From contig JADKFS010000018.1 of assembly GCA_016717335.1 (NCBI GenBank), forward strand, positions 1-64,000: a DNA stretch of 64,000 bases. Reading direction: 5' to 3'. The position numbers and the translations under genes are program-made. This document shows, in pieces, positions 11,875 to 22,045 of this stretch. Source of the DNA: Candidatus Ribeiella danica (GTDB taxonomy: Bacteria > Chloroflexota > Chloroflexia > Chloroflexales > Roseiflexaceae). Numbering within the stretch: the first letter of the stretch is position 1; every line of letters starts with the position of its first letter. A model generated the notes under the pieces. The model saw only the letters and a list, made by a program, of their open reading frames with translations, was not told the DNA's origin and did not search any database.

Positions 11875-14800
11875 ATGCCTCTCCTCACCATCGAACTGCT
11901 CGGACCCCCGCGGATCAGCCTCGCCGGCCGGCCGCTCGACGTGCGCGTGCGCAAGGAGCTGGCGCTGCTGGCCTACCTGGCCGTCGAGCGGGGGCACCAG
12001 CATAGCCGCGAAAGCTATCCTGCGGCATGTCTCTGGCCCGACGCGCCGGATGAGGCCGCGCGCAACAACCTGCGCGTGGTGCTGGCCGGTCTGCGCCGCC
12101 TGCTTGGCGCGCCAGGCGATGTCTTTCTACACGCCGAGCGCCAGCATGTGCAATTTCTGCCGGGCAGCGATCACGCCCTGGATGTGATCGCCTTTCGCCG
12201 GCAGCTGGCCGACGCCCACGCTCACGCCCACGCCACCCTGGAGCAATGCGATGCCTGCCTGGCCCGGCTGGCCGAAGCAGTCGCGCTGTACCGGGGCGAT
12301 TTTCTTGCCGGCTTCAGCCTGCCCGACAGCGCGGCGTTCGAGGAGTGGGCGACCATCCAGCGCGAGCAGCTGCACCAGCAGCAGCTCGATGCGCTCGACA
12401 CGCTGACGATCGCCCACGAGCTGCACGGCGACTACGTGGCCCAGTGCCGCTTTGCGCGGCGCCAGCTCGTGCTGGAGCCCTGGCGCGAGACGGCCTACGC
12501 CCAGCTGATGCGCGGGCTGTGGGCCAGCGGGCAGCGCGGCGCCGCTTTGGAGCAATACGATGCCTGCCGGCGCATCCTCGAAGCCGAGCTGGGGTTGGAG
12601 CCGTCGCCGGAGCTGACCGCGCTGTACGAGCAGCTGCGGGCTGGTGAAAGTTCTGCGTCCTCAGTTTTGAGCGCTGAGTTGCTTGCGCCAGACCCTGAAA
12701 CTCAAAACTCGAAACTCAGAACTCAGAACTCACACAACCTGCCGCCCCAGGTGACCAGCTTTATCGGGCGCGAGGAACAGCTGGCCGGCCTTCGGCAGGC
12801 CCTCGGGCGCACCCGGATGATCACGCTCACCGGCGCTGGCGGATGCGGCAAAACCCGCCTGGCGCTGGAGCTGGCCGCCACCAGCCTGCCCGCCTACCCC
12901 GACGGCGTGTGGTTCGTCGCGCTCGGGCCGCTGCGCGACCCGGCCTTGGCGACCCAGGCCGTGGCCGAGACGCTTGGGCTGCAGACCGCCTCCGAGCAGC
13001 CGGCCAGCCAGCTCCTTGGCGCGGCACTGCGGCCAAAACAGCTGCTGCTGGTGCTCGACAACTGCGAGCACCTGGTCGCTGCCTGCCACCAGCTGGCCGA
13101 ACAGCTCCTGCGCGACTGCCCCCGGCTCGCCATTCTCGCGACCAGCCGCGAGATGCTGCGGGTTACCGGCGAAGTTGTGTGGCAGGTGCCGCCACTATCC
13201 GCGCCGGACGACGCGAGCGCCGCGCCCGAGCAGCTGCTGAGCTACGAGGGCATCCGGCTGTTTGTCGAGCGCGCCGGCACCGCCAGCGCCGGGTTCGCGC
13301 TCACCGCGCGCAATGCCCCGCGGTGGCGGCGATCTGCCGGCAGCTCGACAGCCTGCCGCTGGCGCTTGAGCTGGCGGCGGCGCGTGTCCGGCACATGGAT
13401 GTGGCGACGATCGCGGCGCGGCTCGACGACCGCTTTAGCCTGCTGTCGGGCGGCAGCTCCCTTGCGCCGCGCCAGCAGCGCCTGCGCGAGGCGATCGATT
13501 GGAGCTACACGCTGCTCGGTGAGCCGGAGCGGGTATGCTTCCGGCGGCTGGCGGTGTTTGCGGGCGGCTTCACGCTTGGGGCTGCCGAGGAGGTGGCCTG
13601 CGAGCCGGGCGAGCAGCCCGACGGTGCCGCCAGCACGGTCGAGCTGCTCGCCCGGCTGATCGACAAATCGCTGCTGGTCGCCGAGCAGCGCCCCGAGGGC
13701 ATGCGCTACCGGCTGCTCGAGACGATGCGGGCCTACGCGCGCGACCAGCTCTTCCAGTCCGGCGAGTCCGAGGCGGTCGGCGCCCGCCACGCGGCGCATT
13801 TTCTGCGGCTGGCCGAGCAAGCCGAAGTGCAGCTGGTTGGCGACGACCAGATCGCCTGGCTCGACCGACTGGCGGCCGAGCATGCCAACCTGCGCGCGGC
13901 GGTGGATTGGGCGACCGAGCGGAGCGGCGGCGTGGCCGCGCTGCGGTTGGTCACCGCGCTGCGCTACTTCTGGCGCGTGCGCGGCTACTACGCCGAGGGG
14001 ATCGAGCTGCTGCGCGGCCTGCTGGCGCATCCCACGGTGGCCGGGGGCACGACGGTGCGGGCCAGGGCGCTCAATGCGGCGGGCTATCTCGAGTTCGTGC
14101 GCGGCCAGCAGGCCAGGGCCGGCGAGCTGCTCGAAGAAGCCTTGTCGATCGGCCGGTCGCTCGGCGAAGGGCCGGTGACGGCGTTTGCGCTGCGCTACCT
14201 TTGCGCGCTGGCCAACGCCCGGCGTGCCCTACGCCGAGGCGCGGGCCTACGGCGAGGAGAGCCTGGCGATCTACCGCTCGCTGGGCGCGACCACCGACAT
14301 CGCCGGATCGTCGATGTACCTGGGCGACATCGCCCTGGCGCAGGGCGACGACGACCGCGCCGAGGCGCTGTACGCGGAAAGCGCGGCGATCCTGCGCTTG
14401 CGACGCAACAGCATCGCGCTGCCATACCCGCTGCGCCACCTGGGCTACCTGGCGCTGCGGCGCGGCCAGCCTGAGCGGGCGGCAGCGCTGTGCGCGGAAA
14501 GCTTGCAGCTCAACCTGGCGGTGAGCGACCAGCAGGGCGTGGCGGCCTGCCTGGTGGGGCTGGCGGCGAGCGCGGCGGCGCTGGAGCGATTCGAGCAAGC
14601 GGCGCGGCTGCTCGGCCAGGCCGAGGCGCGGCTGGAGGCGTTGCACAGCCGACTTCTGCCGTTCGATCGCATGCAGCACGAGCGAGCGCGGCACGCGGTG
14701 AGCGAGCGGCTGGACGAGGCCGCGCTTGCGGCAGCCAGCGCGGCCGGGCGCGCGATGACGATCGAGCAGCTGCTGGCCGAGGCAGTGCCCGATCAAGCGG

Positions 14801-16966
14801 CCGAACCACGCGCGGCGAACCGGCCGCCCGACTCGCTCACGCCGCCGATCGGCCGCGAGCGCGAGGTGGGCCGCCCCACCGTCCAGCAGCGCGCTGTCGA
14901 GGCCGCCCCGCCCACCCGCCCCACGCCGCCGCACAACCTGCCGTCGCCGCTCACCTCATTCGTCGGGCGGGCGGACGAGCTGTCGAGGCTCACCGCGCTA
15001 CTGGCGAGCGACACTCCGCTCGTGACGCTGGGGGTCAGGCGGCGCGGGCAAAACGCGCCTGGCCCTCGCAATCGCCTGGCAGCTGCTCCCGCACTTCGCC
15101 GAGGGGGTCTGGTGGGTCGCCCTGGCCGGTGTGCAGCCCACGAACGACCCGGCGCTGGGGCGCGGCACGCTGGCGAGCGCTGTCGCGACGGCGCTCGGGC
15201 GCACGCTCAGCGGCCGGCGCGACCCACTCGACGAGCTGGCCGACACGCTCCAGGGCCGGGCGTTGCTGCTCGTGCTCGACAACTGCGAGCATCTGCCGGA
15301 GATGGCCGCCGTGGCTCGCGCGCTGCTCGAGGCCGCGCCAAAGGTGCGCGTCGTCGCCACTTCGCGCGAGCCGCTCGGCCTGGGCGGCGAAGCGCTGGTG
15401 CGGCTGGAGGGCCTGCCGGTGCCACTGCCGGGCGCGGGCGACCCGGCCAGCTATCCGGGCGTCCAGCTCTTCGTGGAGCGGGCGTCACGGCACGCGCCCG
15501 GCTGGGGTGAGGCCATGGCTGGCGACGCGGTGGCGCGCCTTTGCCGGATGCTGGATGGGCTGCCGCTGGCGATCGAGCTGGCGGCCCACTGGGTCGGGCA
15601 CTACACCCCCGACGAGATCGTGGAGGCGATCCAGGCCGACCTCGACTTCCTCGCCGCACGGACGCGCGATATCCCCTGATCGCCACCGCAGCCTGCGGGC
15701 CGTGTTCGACTACGCCTGGCGCTCACTGAACCCGGCTGAGCAGCAGTCGCTGATGCGCACCTCGGTCTTTCACGGCAGCTTCGACCGTGCGGCGGCGCAG
15801 GCCGTGGCCCATGTGCGCGCCACCACACTGGTCACGCTGGCCGACAAGTCGCTCCTGCAGCAGGCAGCGATCGGCCGCTACTCGCTCCACGAGCTGCTGC
15901 GCCAGTTCGCCGCCGAGCGGCTGGACGACAGTGGGGAGGCCACGGCGATGCGCGCCCAGCATGCCGCATACTACCTGGCGCTGGCGGAGCAGGCGGCGCC
16001 CGAGCTGGCCCGGCCGGACCAGGCGGCCGCGCTGGAGCGCCTGGATCGCGCGCTCGACAACCTGCGCGCGGCGCTCAGCTGGGTGTGGGAGCAGGGTCAA
16101 ATCGATCTGGGGCTGCGCCTGGCCGGCGCGCTGGAGCGCTTCTGGTTCACGCGCGGATATCTCGGCGAAGGGCAGGAGTGGATCGAGCGCTTCCTCCTGA
16201 CGGCCGATTCGGCCGCGGTGTCGCCGGCGGTGCGCGCACAAGCATACTCTGCGGCGGGCTTGCTCGCAAATACGCAGGGCGATCATCTCCAGGCGACACG
16301 CTGGCTGGAGCTAGGCCTCGCCAGCTACCGCGCAGCCGACGATCTCGCCGGGGCCGTGCGTGTCCTCACGACGCTGGGCGGGGTGGCGTACGATCAGGGC
16401 GACCTGCGCGGGGCGCTGGAGCGCTGGGAGCAGAGCCTGGCGCAGGCGCGTGCGGTCGGCGATCTTGGCGAGGTTGCCCGCGCGCTTGGGAACCTGGGCG
16501 AGGCGTATTATCACCTGGGCGACCTGGCGCGGGCGGCAGCGCACCATACGGAAGCGCTCGCGCTTGCGCGGCAGCTGGGCCGCACCAATCTGGAGGCGTT
16601 TCAGCTGGGCGACCTGGGGAATATAGCGCGCCGGCAGGGTAATTTGGAACAAGCGGCGGCGCTCCACAAGCAGGCGCTCGAACTAAAGCGAGCGCTGGGC
16701 GCGCGCCGGCAGATCGCGATCACCCTGGAGGATCTGGCCGGAGTCGCCGCGGCACAAGGCAACGGGATGCGCGCCGCGTGCTTACTTGGCGCGGCGGCCG
16801 CGATACGCGAGGCGATCGGCACCCCGCAGGCCCTGCCAGAGCGGAACGCCACCGAGCAGGCAGTGGCGGCGCGCGCGCCGCGCTGGGCGAGGAAGCCTGG
16901 GCGGCGGCGTTCACGGACGGGCAGGCGCTGCCCCTGGAGCAGGCGATCGTCTATGCGTTGGGTTGA
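11875..16966 (+). pseudogene. Giant BTAD transcriptional regulator with two NB-ARC/TPR modules, frameshifted
   Basis: The start ATG is 11875; an upstream TTG at 11830 is possible but adds no conserved sequence. Module order: N-terminal OmpR-like DNA-binding and BTAD domain (residues 1-255, LLTIELLGPPRISLAGRPL); a linker holding a period-7 DNA island (12661-12734); NB-ARC 1 (LTGAGGCGKTRLALELA, then LLLVLDNCEHLV); winged helix and TPRs; NB-ARC 2 from about 14940 (SFVGRADELSRL ... LLLVLDNCEHLPEM); and TPRs to the end. About 1,690 residues if joined. Frame breaks occur near 13318, 14222, 15045, 15675 and 16880, each consistent with a 1-2 base indel (for example a missing C in a C run at 13318, and a missing AC that destroys P-loop 2 at 15045). 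AfsR/SARP relatives usually have one NB-ARC module, so the tandem layout is unusual. Ligand and targets are unknown. Confidence 0.65.
12661..12734. repeat. Period-7 word island inside the BTAD regulator
   Basis: Five consecutive heptamers of the ACTCAAA type occupy 12700-12734, with a reverse-complement copy (TTTTGAG) near 12664. The island encodes the interdomain linker between BTAD and NB-ARC 1 without breaking the frame. Confidence 0.8.
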
Positions 16967-16973
16967 CCTGCAC

Positions 16974-17066
16974 CTATCGCAGTGGGCAGTCGGCAGTACG
17001 ACGGATCGCAGCACAACGGCAGCTCGTTCGTGCAGAGTGGCTCAATGGTTTTGCGCACAGCTATAG
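16974..17066. mobile_element. MITE-like element, copy A (93 bp)
   Basis: Bounded by CTATCGCAGTGGGCA on the left and the inverted TGCGCACAGCTATAG on the right. The interior shares CAGCACAACGGCAGCTCGTTCGTGC-type sequence with copies at 23162, 26951 and 33341. It lies directly after the stop of the BTAD regulator. Confidence 0.75.
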
Positions 17067-17170
17067 CGCAGGCGGAGGCGCTCGTGCCGGCGCTCGCATT
17101 CAGCCGCGATGGCGGGGCGCTCGCGAGCGGGGATGTCGATTGAGCCAAATCCGGTCGGTATCGAAAGCCG

Positions 17171-18574
17171 CTATGTCTTAGGTGTAGCTCCTCTGATCAA
17201 CTCACGGGCGAGATTCTTCAGAAACCCGGCGACGCTCCGGATCGCGGCGTAGAAGTTGGGCAGATAGATCTGCTCATTCGGCGCGTGCATGTTATCCTCG
17301 GCCAGGCAGAAGCCCATCATCACGATTGGCTGCTGCAGCACGGTGTAGAGCTCCGCGGCGATCCCGATCGAGCCGCCGCTACGGATGAACGCGACCGGAC
17401 GAGCAAACTCGTCCTCCAGAGCCGCGGCGGCGGCCCGCATGGCCGGCGAATCGAGCGGGACCGTCACGGGATCGCTCCCGTGACCCTCGATCACTTCCAG
17501 GGTGACCCCAGGCGGAGCCAGTGCGGCGACCCGCTGGCGCACGAGCTCGAGCACCGCATGCTGCGGCTGGTCCGCCACCAGCCGCATGCTGCACTTCGCG
17601 GTCGCCTCGGCCGGGATGACCGTCTTGGAGCCTTCGCCCGTAAAGCCGCCACGAATACCATGCACCTCGAAGGTTGGGCGCGCGGTGCCGCGCTCGACGC
17701 TGGTATAGCCCGGCTCGCCGACAAGCTCGCGCAGCCCCGAGCCCGCCTGCAGACGCTGCTCCTGCTCCGCCGACTGCGCCTGGAAGATCTGGCGCTCGTC
17801 GTTGCCGACCGGCCGGAGCATCTCATACAGCCCGGGCAAATTGATGCGGCCGTCCCGCCCTTTGAGATCGGCCAGCACCCAGCAGAGCGCCTGGATCGGG
17901 TTGGGCGCGACGCCGCCATACAGCCCGGAGTGCAAGTCGTGCGCCGCGCCCCGCGCCGCGATCTCGAAGGTAATGATGCCGCGCAGCCCGTAGGTGATCG
18001 TCGGCACGCCCCTGGCCGCCATGCCCGTGTCGAGGATGAGCACGCAGTCGGCGGCGAGCTGGCGCGGGTTTGCTTGCACATAGGCCGCGATCGACGGGCC
18101 GCCGAGCTCCTCCTCGCCCTCCATCACGACTTTCACGTTGAGCGGCAGCCCGCCCTCCACCGTGCACAGGGTCTCGAGCGCCTTGAGGATCGCGAAGGCC
18201 GGCCCTTTGTCATCCACAGCGCCGCGCCCGTAGAGGTAATCGCCCGCCACGGTCGGCTCAAACGGCGGGGTCCGCCATAGCGCGATCGGATCGACCGGCT
18301 GCACATCGTAGTGGCCATAGATCAGCACGGTCGGTTTGCCGCTGGCGCCGAGCCACTCGCCATAGACCAGCGGGTGGCCGGACGTCTCGATAAGCGTTGT
18401 CCGCAATCCAATCCGCTCCTGGATGTGCGCGGTCAGCCACTCGGCGGCCCGGCGCACATCAGCCGCGTGCTCGGGCAGCGCGCTGATGCTGGGAATGGCT
18501 ATCAGCTCCTTCAGCTCATCCAGAAAGCGCTGGGCATTGGCGCTGATATAGCCACGGATATGCTCGTCGAGCAT
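17171..18574 (-). CDS. M20-family metallopeptidase (dipeptidase)
   Basis: A 467-residue zinc peptidase of the M20/M25/M40 family, expected to cleave dipeptides or N-acylated amino acids in the cytoplasm. The start ATG at 18574 has GGAGGGG upstream; an in-frame ATG 41 codons earlier lacks conserved sequence. Visible metal-site motifs: GHYDVQPVD (His88, metal ligand), GRGAVDDKGP (bridging Asp121), MEGEEELGG (Glu153-155, catalytic base and ligand), LDTGM (Asp) and the C-terminal DNMHAPNE (His). The lid/dimerisation domain lies between residues about 210 and 370. It stands alone, with no evident operon partner. Annotation to family is secure; the substrate is not known. Confidence 0.92.
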   Translation of the reverse strand: MLDEHIRGYISANAQRFLDELKELIAIPSISALPEHAADVRRAAEWLTAHIQERIGLRTTLIETSGHPLVYGEWLGASGKPTVLIYGHYDVQPVDPIALWRTPPFEPTVAGDYLYGRGAVDDKGPAFAILKALETLCTVEGGLPLNVKVVMEGEEELGGPSIAAYVQANPRQLAADCVLILDTGMAARGVPTITYGLRGIITFEIAARGAAHDLHSGLYGGVAPNPIQALCWVLADLKGRDGRINLPGLYEMLRPVGNDERQIFQAQSAEQEQRLQAGSGLRELVGEPGYTSVERGTARPTFEVHGIRGGFTGEGSKTVIPAEATAKCSMRLVADQPQHAVLELVRQRVAALAPPGVTLEVIEGHGSDPVTVPLDSPAMRAAAAALEDEFARPVAFIRSGGSIGIAAELYTVLQQPIVMMGFCLAEDNMHAPNEQIYLPNFYAAIRSVAGFLKNLARELIRGATPKT

Positions 18575-19016
18575 CGGCCCCTCCTTTACTGAGCAGACAT
18601 TCACACAGACACACCGCATGATAGCACCGAGATCAAGGGGTATCCAATGCGATGATTGGCGTGTGTGGGCCGGCGCGAGTTTGCGGCCGCAGCACATCTC
18701 TTTAAATCCCCGGGGTGAAGAGTTCTCCCCCCCGCGTTAGCGTTTCTTCTGTCCGCCGATGCTACGGCTGTGGTATGGTTGTCCCCGTATCGGATGGGTG
18801 TTCCGCACTCGCCGCTCTCCCGCTATCCCCCGGCCGGATCGCCACCGTCACGCCGCAGCGCCGATCGATCGCTCAACGCGCTGGCGGTTAAAGCGGCCTT
18901 GTTCGTTCAATGCAAACGCGCATTCATCCCGCCTGACCGAAGGCGGAGAAGACTGTGACGCATACCGTTGCGCGCGCTCCTCGTGGGCGCAGACGGGGCA
19001 GAAGAAAGGAGTTCCG
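18575..19016. other. Intergenic gap, nothing recognised
   Basis: A 442 bp divergent gap between the peptidase and the CoA-binding gene. It has no word island, MITE or strong hairpin that I can see, apart from a GAAAGGAG ribosome binding site before 19017. Promoters for both flanking genes must lie here but none is clear. Confidence 0.4.
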
Positions 19017-19523
19017 ATGGCAACCATTGATACGCTTGTGCAGGGCTTCCTGGCCCAGAAGAAGATCGCCGTGGTGGGCGTCTCGGATAAGCGCGAGACC
19101 GGCTGCAACCTGGGCTACCAGAAGTTCCAGGAGGCCGGCTACACGGTTTTCGCCGTCAACCCCCATCTGACGACCTTTAAGGGCGCTGCGTGCTACCCGG
19201 ATCTGCGGTCGCTCCCCGAGAAGCCGGACGCGGTGTTCATCCTCGCCAATCCCAAAGTCACCGACCAGATTGTCCGGCAGTGTGTGGATCTTGGCGTCAA
19301 GCACATCTGGATGCATTGCATGATGGGAACCAAGCCGGGTTTGGCGGCGGGCATAACCAGCGTCTCACAAGATGCCGTGCGGATGTGCCGTGAGAACGGG
19401 ATTGCCGTGATCCCCGGCAGCTGCCCGAACCAGTTCCTCAAGCCGGATTTCGGCCATAAGATGATGCGGGTCATGTGGCGCACGCTCGGGTTTCTCAAAA
19501 TCAGCCAGCAAGGGGCTCTATAG
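19017..19523 (+). CDS. CoA-binding domain protein (YccU-like)
   Basis: 168 residues. The start ATG at 19017 is preceded by GAAAGGAG at good spacing. It has a single Rossmann-type CoA-binding domain: KKIAVVGVSDKRETGCNLGY gives the first strand and nucleotide loop, then VFAVNPH, AVFILANPKV and VKHIWMHCMMG. The family is also known as succinyl-CoA-synthetase-like CoA_binding_2; members bind CoA in vitro and their roles are unclear. The length is somewhat above the usual 140 because of a C-terminal extension (VMWRTLGFLKIS). It is probably cytoplasmic and monocistronic, since the next gene has its own promoter. Confidence 0.88.
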   Translation: MATIDTLVQGFLAQKKIAVVGVSDKRETGCNLGYQKFQEAGYTVFAVNPHLTTFKGAACYPDLRSLPEKPDAVFILANPKVTDQIVRQCVDLGVKHIWMHCMMGTKPGLAAGITSVSQDAVRMCRENGIAVIPGSCPNQFLKPDFGHKMMRVMWRTLGFLKISQQGAL

Positions 19524-19650
19524 CAGGCGGCAGGCGGCAGGCGGCACTTCCAGCGTTCAAACGTTCAAACGTTCAACGTTCAGCCCGGCAGGCGGCAGGA
19601 GCCAGCCGGCAGTAACGGTGAACTGCACACTGCCTCCTGCCTCCTGAACC
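19523..19650. repeat. Period-7/8 word island
   Basis: A run of GGCAGGC heptamers (from 19523) is followed by GTTCAAAC octamers (19555-19583), a second GGCAGGC/GGCAGGAG stretch, and reverse-complement TGCCTCC words at 19631-19646. The island begins at the stop codon of the CoA-binding gene. Words and their complements face each other, so the island can fold back. Confidence 0.75.
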
Positions 19651-19704
19651 GGGTAGCGATTTCCACCGACGTGTACTGGCCGGAGAGGCTGCCCGGCTAT
19701 GTGC

Positions 19705-19733
19705 TTGACATGCTGCTGGCGCACTGTTATGCT
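19705..19733 (+). promoter_or_regulatory. Predicted sigma70-type promoter for the family-5 binding protein
   Basis: TTGACA at 19705-19710 and TATGCT at 19728-19733 with a 17 bp spacer. A TG two bases before the -10 makes it an extended -10. It would give a leader of about 190 nt before the GTG at 19930. Confidence 0.6.
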
Positions 19734-19929
19734 CTGAACATCGCAGGATGCTCCGGAATCGCACCTCCACGACGACCTGCCGCAGGATCGCCGCGGGGCG
19801 CTGACGCGCGGCGAAGCGTTACCCAACCGCGCGGAGGGTGCGCGCTGTCCGCCGACTATCTCGTGCTTTCCACCGCGTTTGCGAGCCATGCGGCGCCCCA
19901 GGAGCGGCGACTAACGCGGATATCGATGT

Positions 19930-21840
19930 GTGAGGCTTGCGGTGACAAGACCTGTGCTGCGCATGGTGCTTGCCCTCCTCATATTGCTACTGACGGCGTG
20001 TGGCGGAACCCCTGCAGCGCCCCCGGCTACCACGCTCGCAACCCAGGTGCCCACTACCGCTGCTCCAGCCGCGCCCGTGGCGCCCACTGCGCCTGTACTC
20101 CCTACTGCCATTATCAGCACGACGACGCCCGCGGCGCCCGCGGCGCCCGAGGCACTTGCGACTGGCCCATTGCACGAGGTCCCGCGCAGCCGCACGCTCG
20201 TGCTTGGCTGGGGTACCCAATCGCCGATCGGCGTGACCAATCCGTGGGCCGTGCCGGGGTACACGCACCAGGAGGGCAACAATCTGCTCTGGGAAGGGTT
20301 GTCCTACTACGCCATCTTCGCCGACAAGGACATTCCCTGGCTCGCCGACAGCATGGAGTACACCAAGCCGGACTTCGCCGAACTGACGATCAAACTGAAC
20401 ACGCAGGCCACCTGGAGCGATGGCGTGCCTATCACGTCGAAAGACGTGCTCTTCACCTTCGAGGGGCAGATGAAGAACGACAAGCTGCCCTACCACGCCC
20501 AATTCAATCAGTACGTACAGGCCGTCAAGGCCGTCGACGACCAGACCGTCGTGGTGACGTTCAAGATCCCGGCACCGCGCTTCAAATTCGAAGTACTGAC
20601 GTTGAAGTTCGACACCGGCATCCCGATTGTCCCCGAGCATGTGCTCAGCAAGCAGGCTGACGTGAATGCCTTTGCTGGCGGCTTGGACATGCCCCACTCC
20701 GGCCCGTATACCCTGGTGCAGTGGGACAAGAACCAGAAGATTTACGACCTGCGCGCAGACTGGTGGGCGATCAAAGCTGGCCGCGCTCTGCCACCGGATG
20801 TCAGGCGCGTGACCCTGATCAACGTGGGGAACCAGGACAACAGCACCGTCGCCCAGCGCATCGTGAACAATGAAGTCGACTCATCGACCGGTATGCCTCC
20901 TGCGGTGATCGGCACCATGCTGGAGCAGAACGCCAAGATCACCAGCTACACCGGCAAGCAGCCGCCGTATGGCAACCTGGACTGGTGGCCCGTCTCGCTG
21001 TGGATGAATACCCAATTGGCGCCCTACAGCGACGTGCGCGTGCGGCGTGCGATCAGCCTGGCGATCGACCGTGACACGCTTGACGAACTGCTGTATGAGG
21101 GCGCGAAGGTCACGACGATCTATCCCTTCCCGCTCTACCCTGGCCTCCAGCGGTTCGTCGACAGCCCAGCGGTCAAGGCTCTGGAGGCGACGTATCAGCC
21201 GCGCAGGTTCGATCTTGACGCGAGCGCCACACTCATGACCGATGCCGGCTTTACCAAGAACGCCGACGGTCTGTGGCAAAAAAACGGCCAGACGGTCAAC
21301 GCCACCATCAACGGCTTTGCAGCGTTTCAGGGCGACATCGCGCCGCTTCTGGAGGAAATGCTCAAGAACGGCGGCTTCGATGCCTCGGTCTACTTCGGCG
21401 CCGATGCGTACCAGCACATGCGCGACGGCCAGCCCGGCCTGTACCTGTACGGTCATGGCGCGAGCCTGACCGATCCCTACGCCACGCTCGACATGTATCA
21501 CAGCCGCTACAGCCGGCCACAGAACCAGCCGGCCGTCGACGGCTACTGGTCGCGCTACAAGAACCGGCTCTACGACACGCTGCTCGACCAAATGGCGCCA
21601 CTGTCGTCCGACGACCCACTCTTCCAGGCCGACGCCGCCAAGGCGCTGGAGATCTACTGGAAGGAGCAGATCGACATTCCCGTCATCCAGTGGCTGCACC
21701 GCATCCCCTTCAACCAGACCTACTGGACCAACTGGCCAACCAGGGAGAACCCGGCCGGTGGCACCATCGCCGCGTTCTGGGCACACACGGGGATGCTCGT
21801 GATCACACAGCTGAAGGCAACCCAGGAGAGCAGCAGGTAA
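19930..21840 (+). CDS. ABC peptide/oligosaccharide substrate-binding lipoprotein, family 5
   Basis: 636 residues. It starts at GTG 19930 so that the N-terminus is a lipoprotein signal (VLALLILLLTACGG, with acylated Cys at about residue 24), followed by a Pro/Ala/Thr-rich tether (residues 27-75). The mature part has family-5 (DppA/OppA type) hallmarks: NLLWEGLSYY near the start, ATWSDGVPITSKDVLFTFE, SGPYTLVQWD, VRRAISLAIDRDTL and the C-terminal IPVIQWLHRI. Such proteins capture peptides, nickel or sugars outside the cell for Dpp-type importers. No permease or ATPase gene is adjacent, so it is an orphan receptor that must share a transporter encoded elsewhere or act in sensing. Family call secure, substrate unknown. 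Confidence 0.9.
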   Translation: MRLAVTRPVLRMVLALLILLLTACGGTPAAPPATTLATQVPTTAAPAAPVAPTAPVLPTAIISTTTPAAPAAPEALATGPLHEVPRSRTLVLGWGTQSPIGVTNPWAVPGYTHQEGNNLLWEGLSYYAIFADKDIPWLADSMEYTKPDFAELTIKLNTQATWSDGVPITSKDVLFTFEGQMKNDKLPYHAQFNQYVQAVKAVDDQTVVVTFKIPAPRFKFEVLTLKFDTGIPIVPEHVLSKQADVNAFAGGLDMPHSGPYTLVQWDKNQKIYDLRADWWAIKAGRALPPDVRRVTLINVGNQDNSTVAQRIVNNEVDSSTGMPPAVIGTMLEQNAKITSYTGKQPPYGNLDWWPVSLWMNTQLAPYSDVRVRRAISLAIDRDTLDELLYEGAKVTTIYPFPLYPGLQRFVDSPAVKALEATYQPRRFDLDASATLMTDAGFTKNADGLWQKNGQTVNATINGFAAFQGDIAPLLEEMLKNGGFDASVYFGADAYQHMRDGQPGLYLYGHGASLTDPYATLDMYHSRYSRPQNQPAVDGYWSRYKNRLYDTLLDQMAPLSSDDPLFQADAAKALEIYWKEQIDIPVIQWLHRIPFNQTYWTNWPTRENPAGGTIAAFWAHTGMLVITQLKATQESSR

Positions 21841-21942
21841 GCTGTCTACAGTTTGCGCTCCTTGCCTTGATCGGAGGCATTCGCGTTCATGCTCAGCTCC
21901 TTGGGCAAGGTTTTAGCAGTACTTGACAGGGTGGCGCTGCAC

Positions 21943-22011
21943 GCCCTCCCCCTCTTCGCATCGGGTTGCCCCTCTCCCGCAAGCGGGAGAGGGGCCAGGG
22001 GTGAGGGCCAG
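21943..22011. terminator. Palindromic element between convergent genes, likely bidirectional terminator
   Basis: A perfect hairpin, CCCCTCTCCCGC (21969-21980), a 2-base loop, then GCGGGAGAGGGG (21983-21994), followed by a CAGGGGTGAGGG tail. It sits between the convergent binding-protein and membrane-protein genes. The flanking pattern is the same C-rich/G-rich family as at 10592, 53960 and 60536. There is no clear T run, so intrinsic termination is uncertain. Confidence 0.5.
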
Positions 22012-22045
22012 CGCGCAGCGGTAACGCAAGTAGCCTCAAGCGCGC

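Noticed and set aside
16974..17066. MITE copies as possible tRNA or small RNA genes.
   Set aside because: No cloverleaf, anticodon arm or T-loop sequence fits; the ends are transposon-like inverted repeats.
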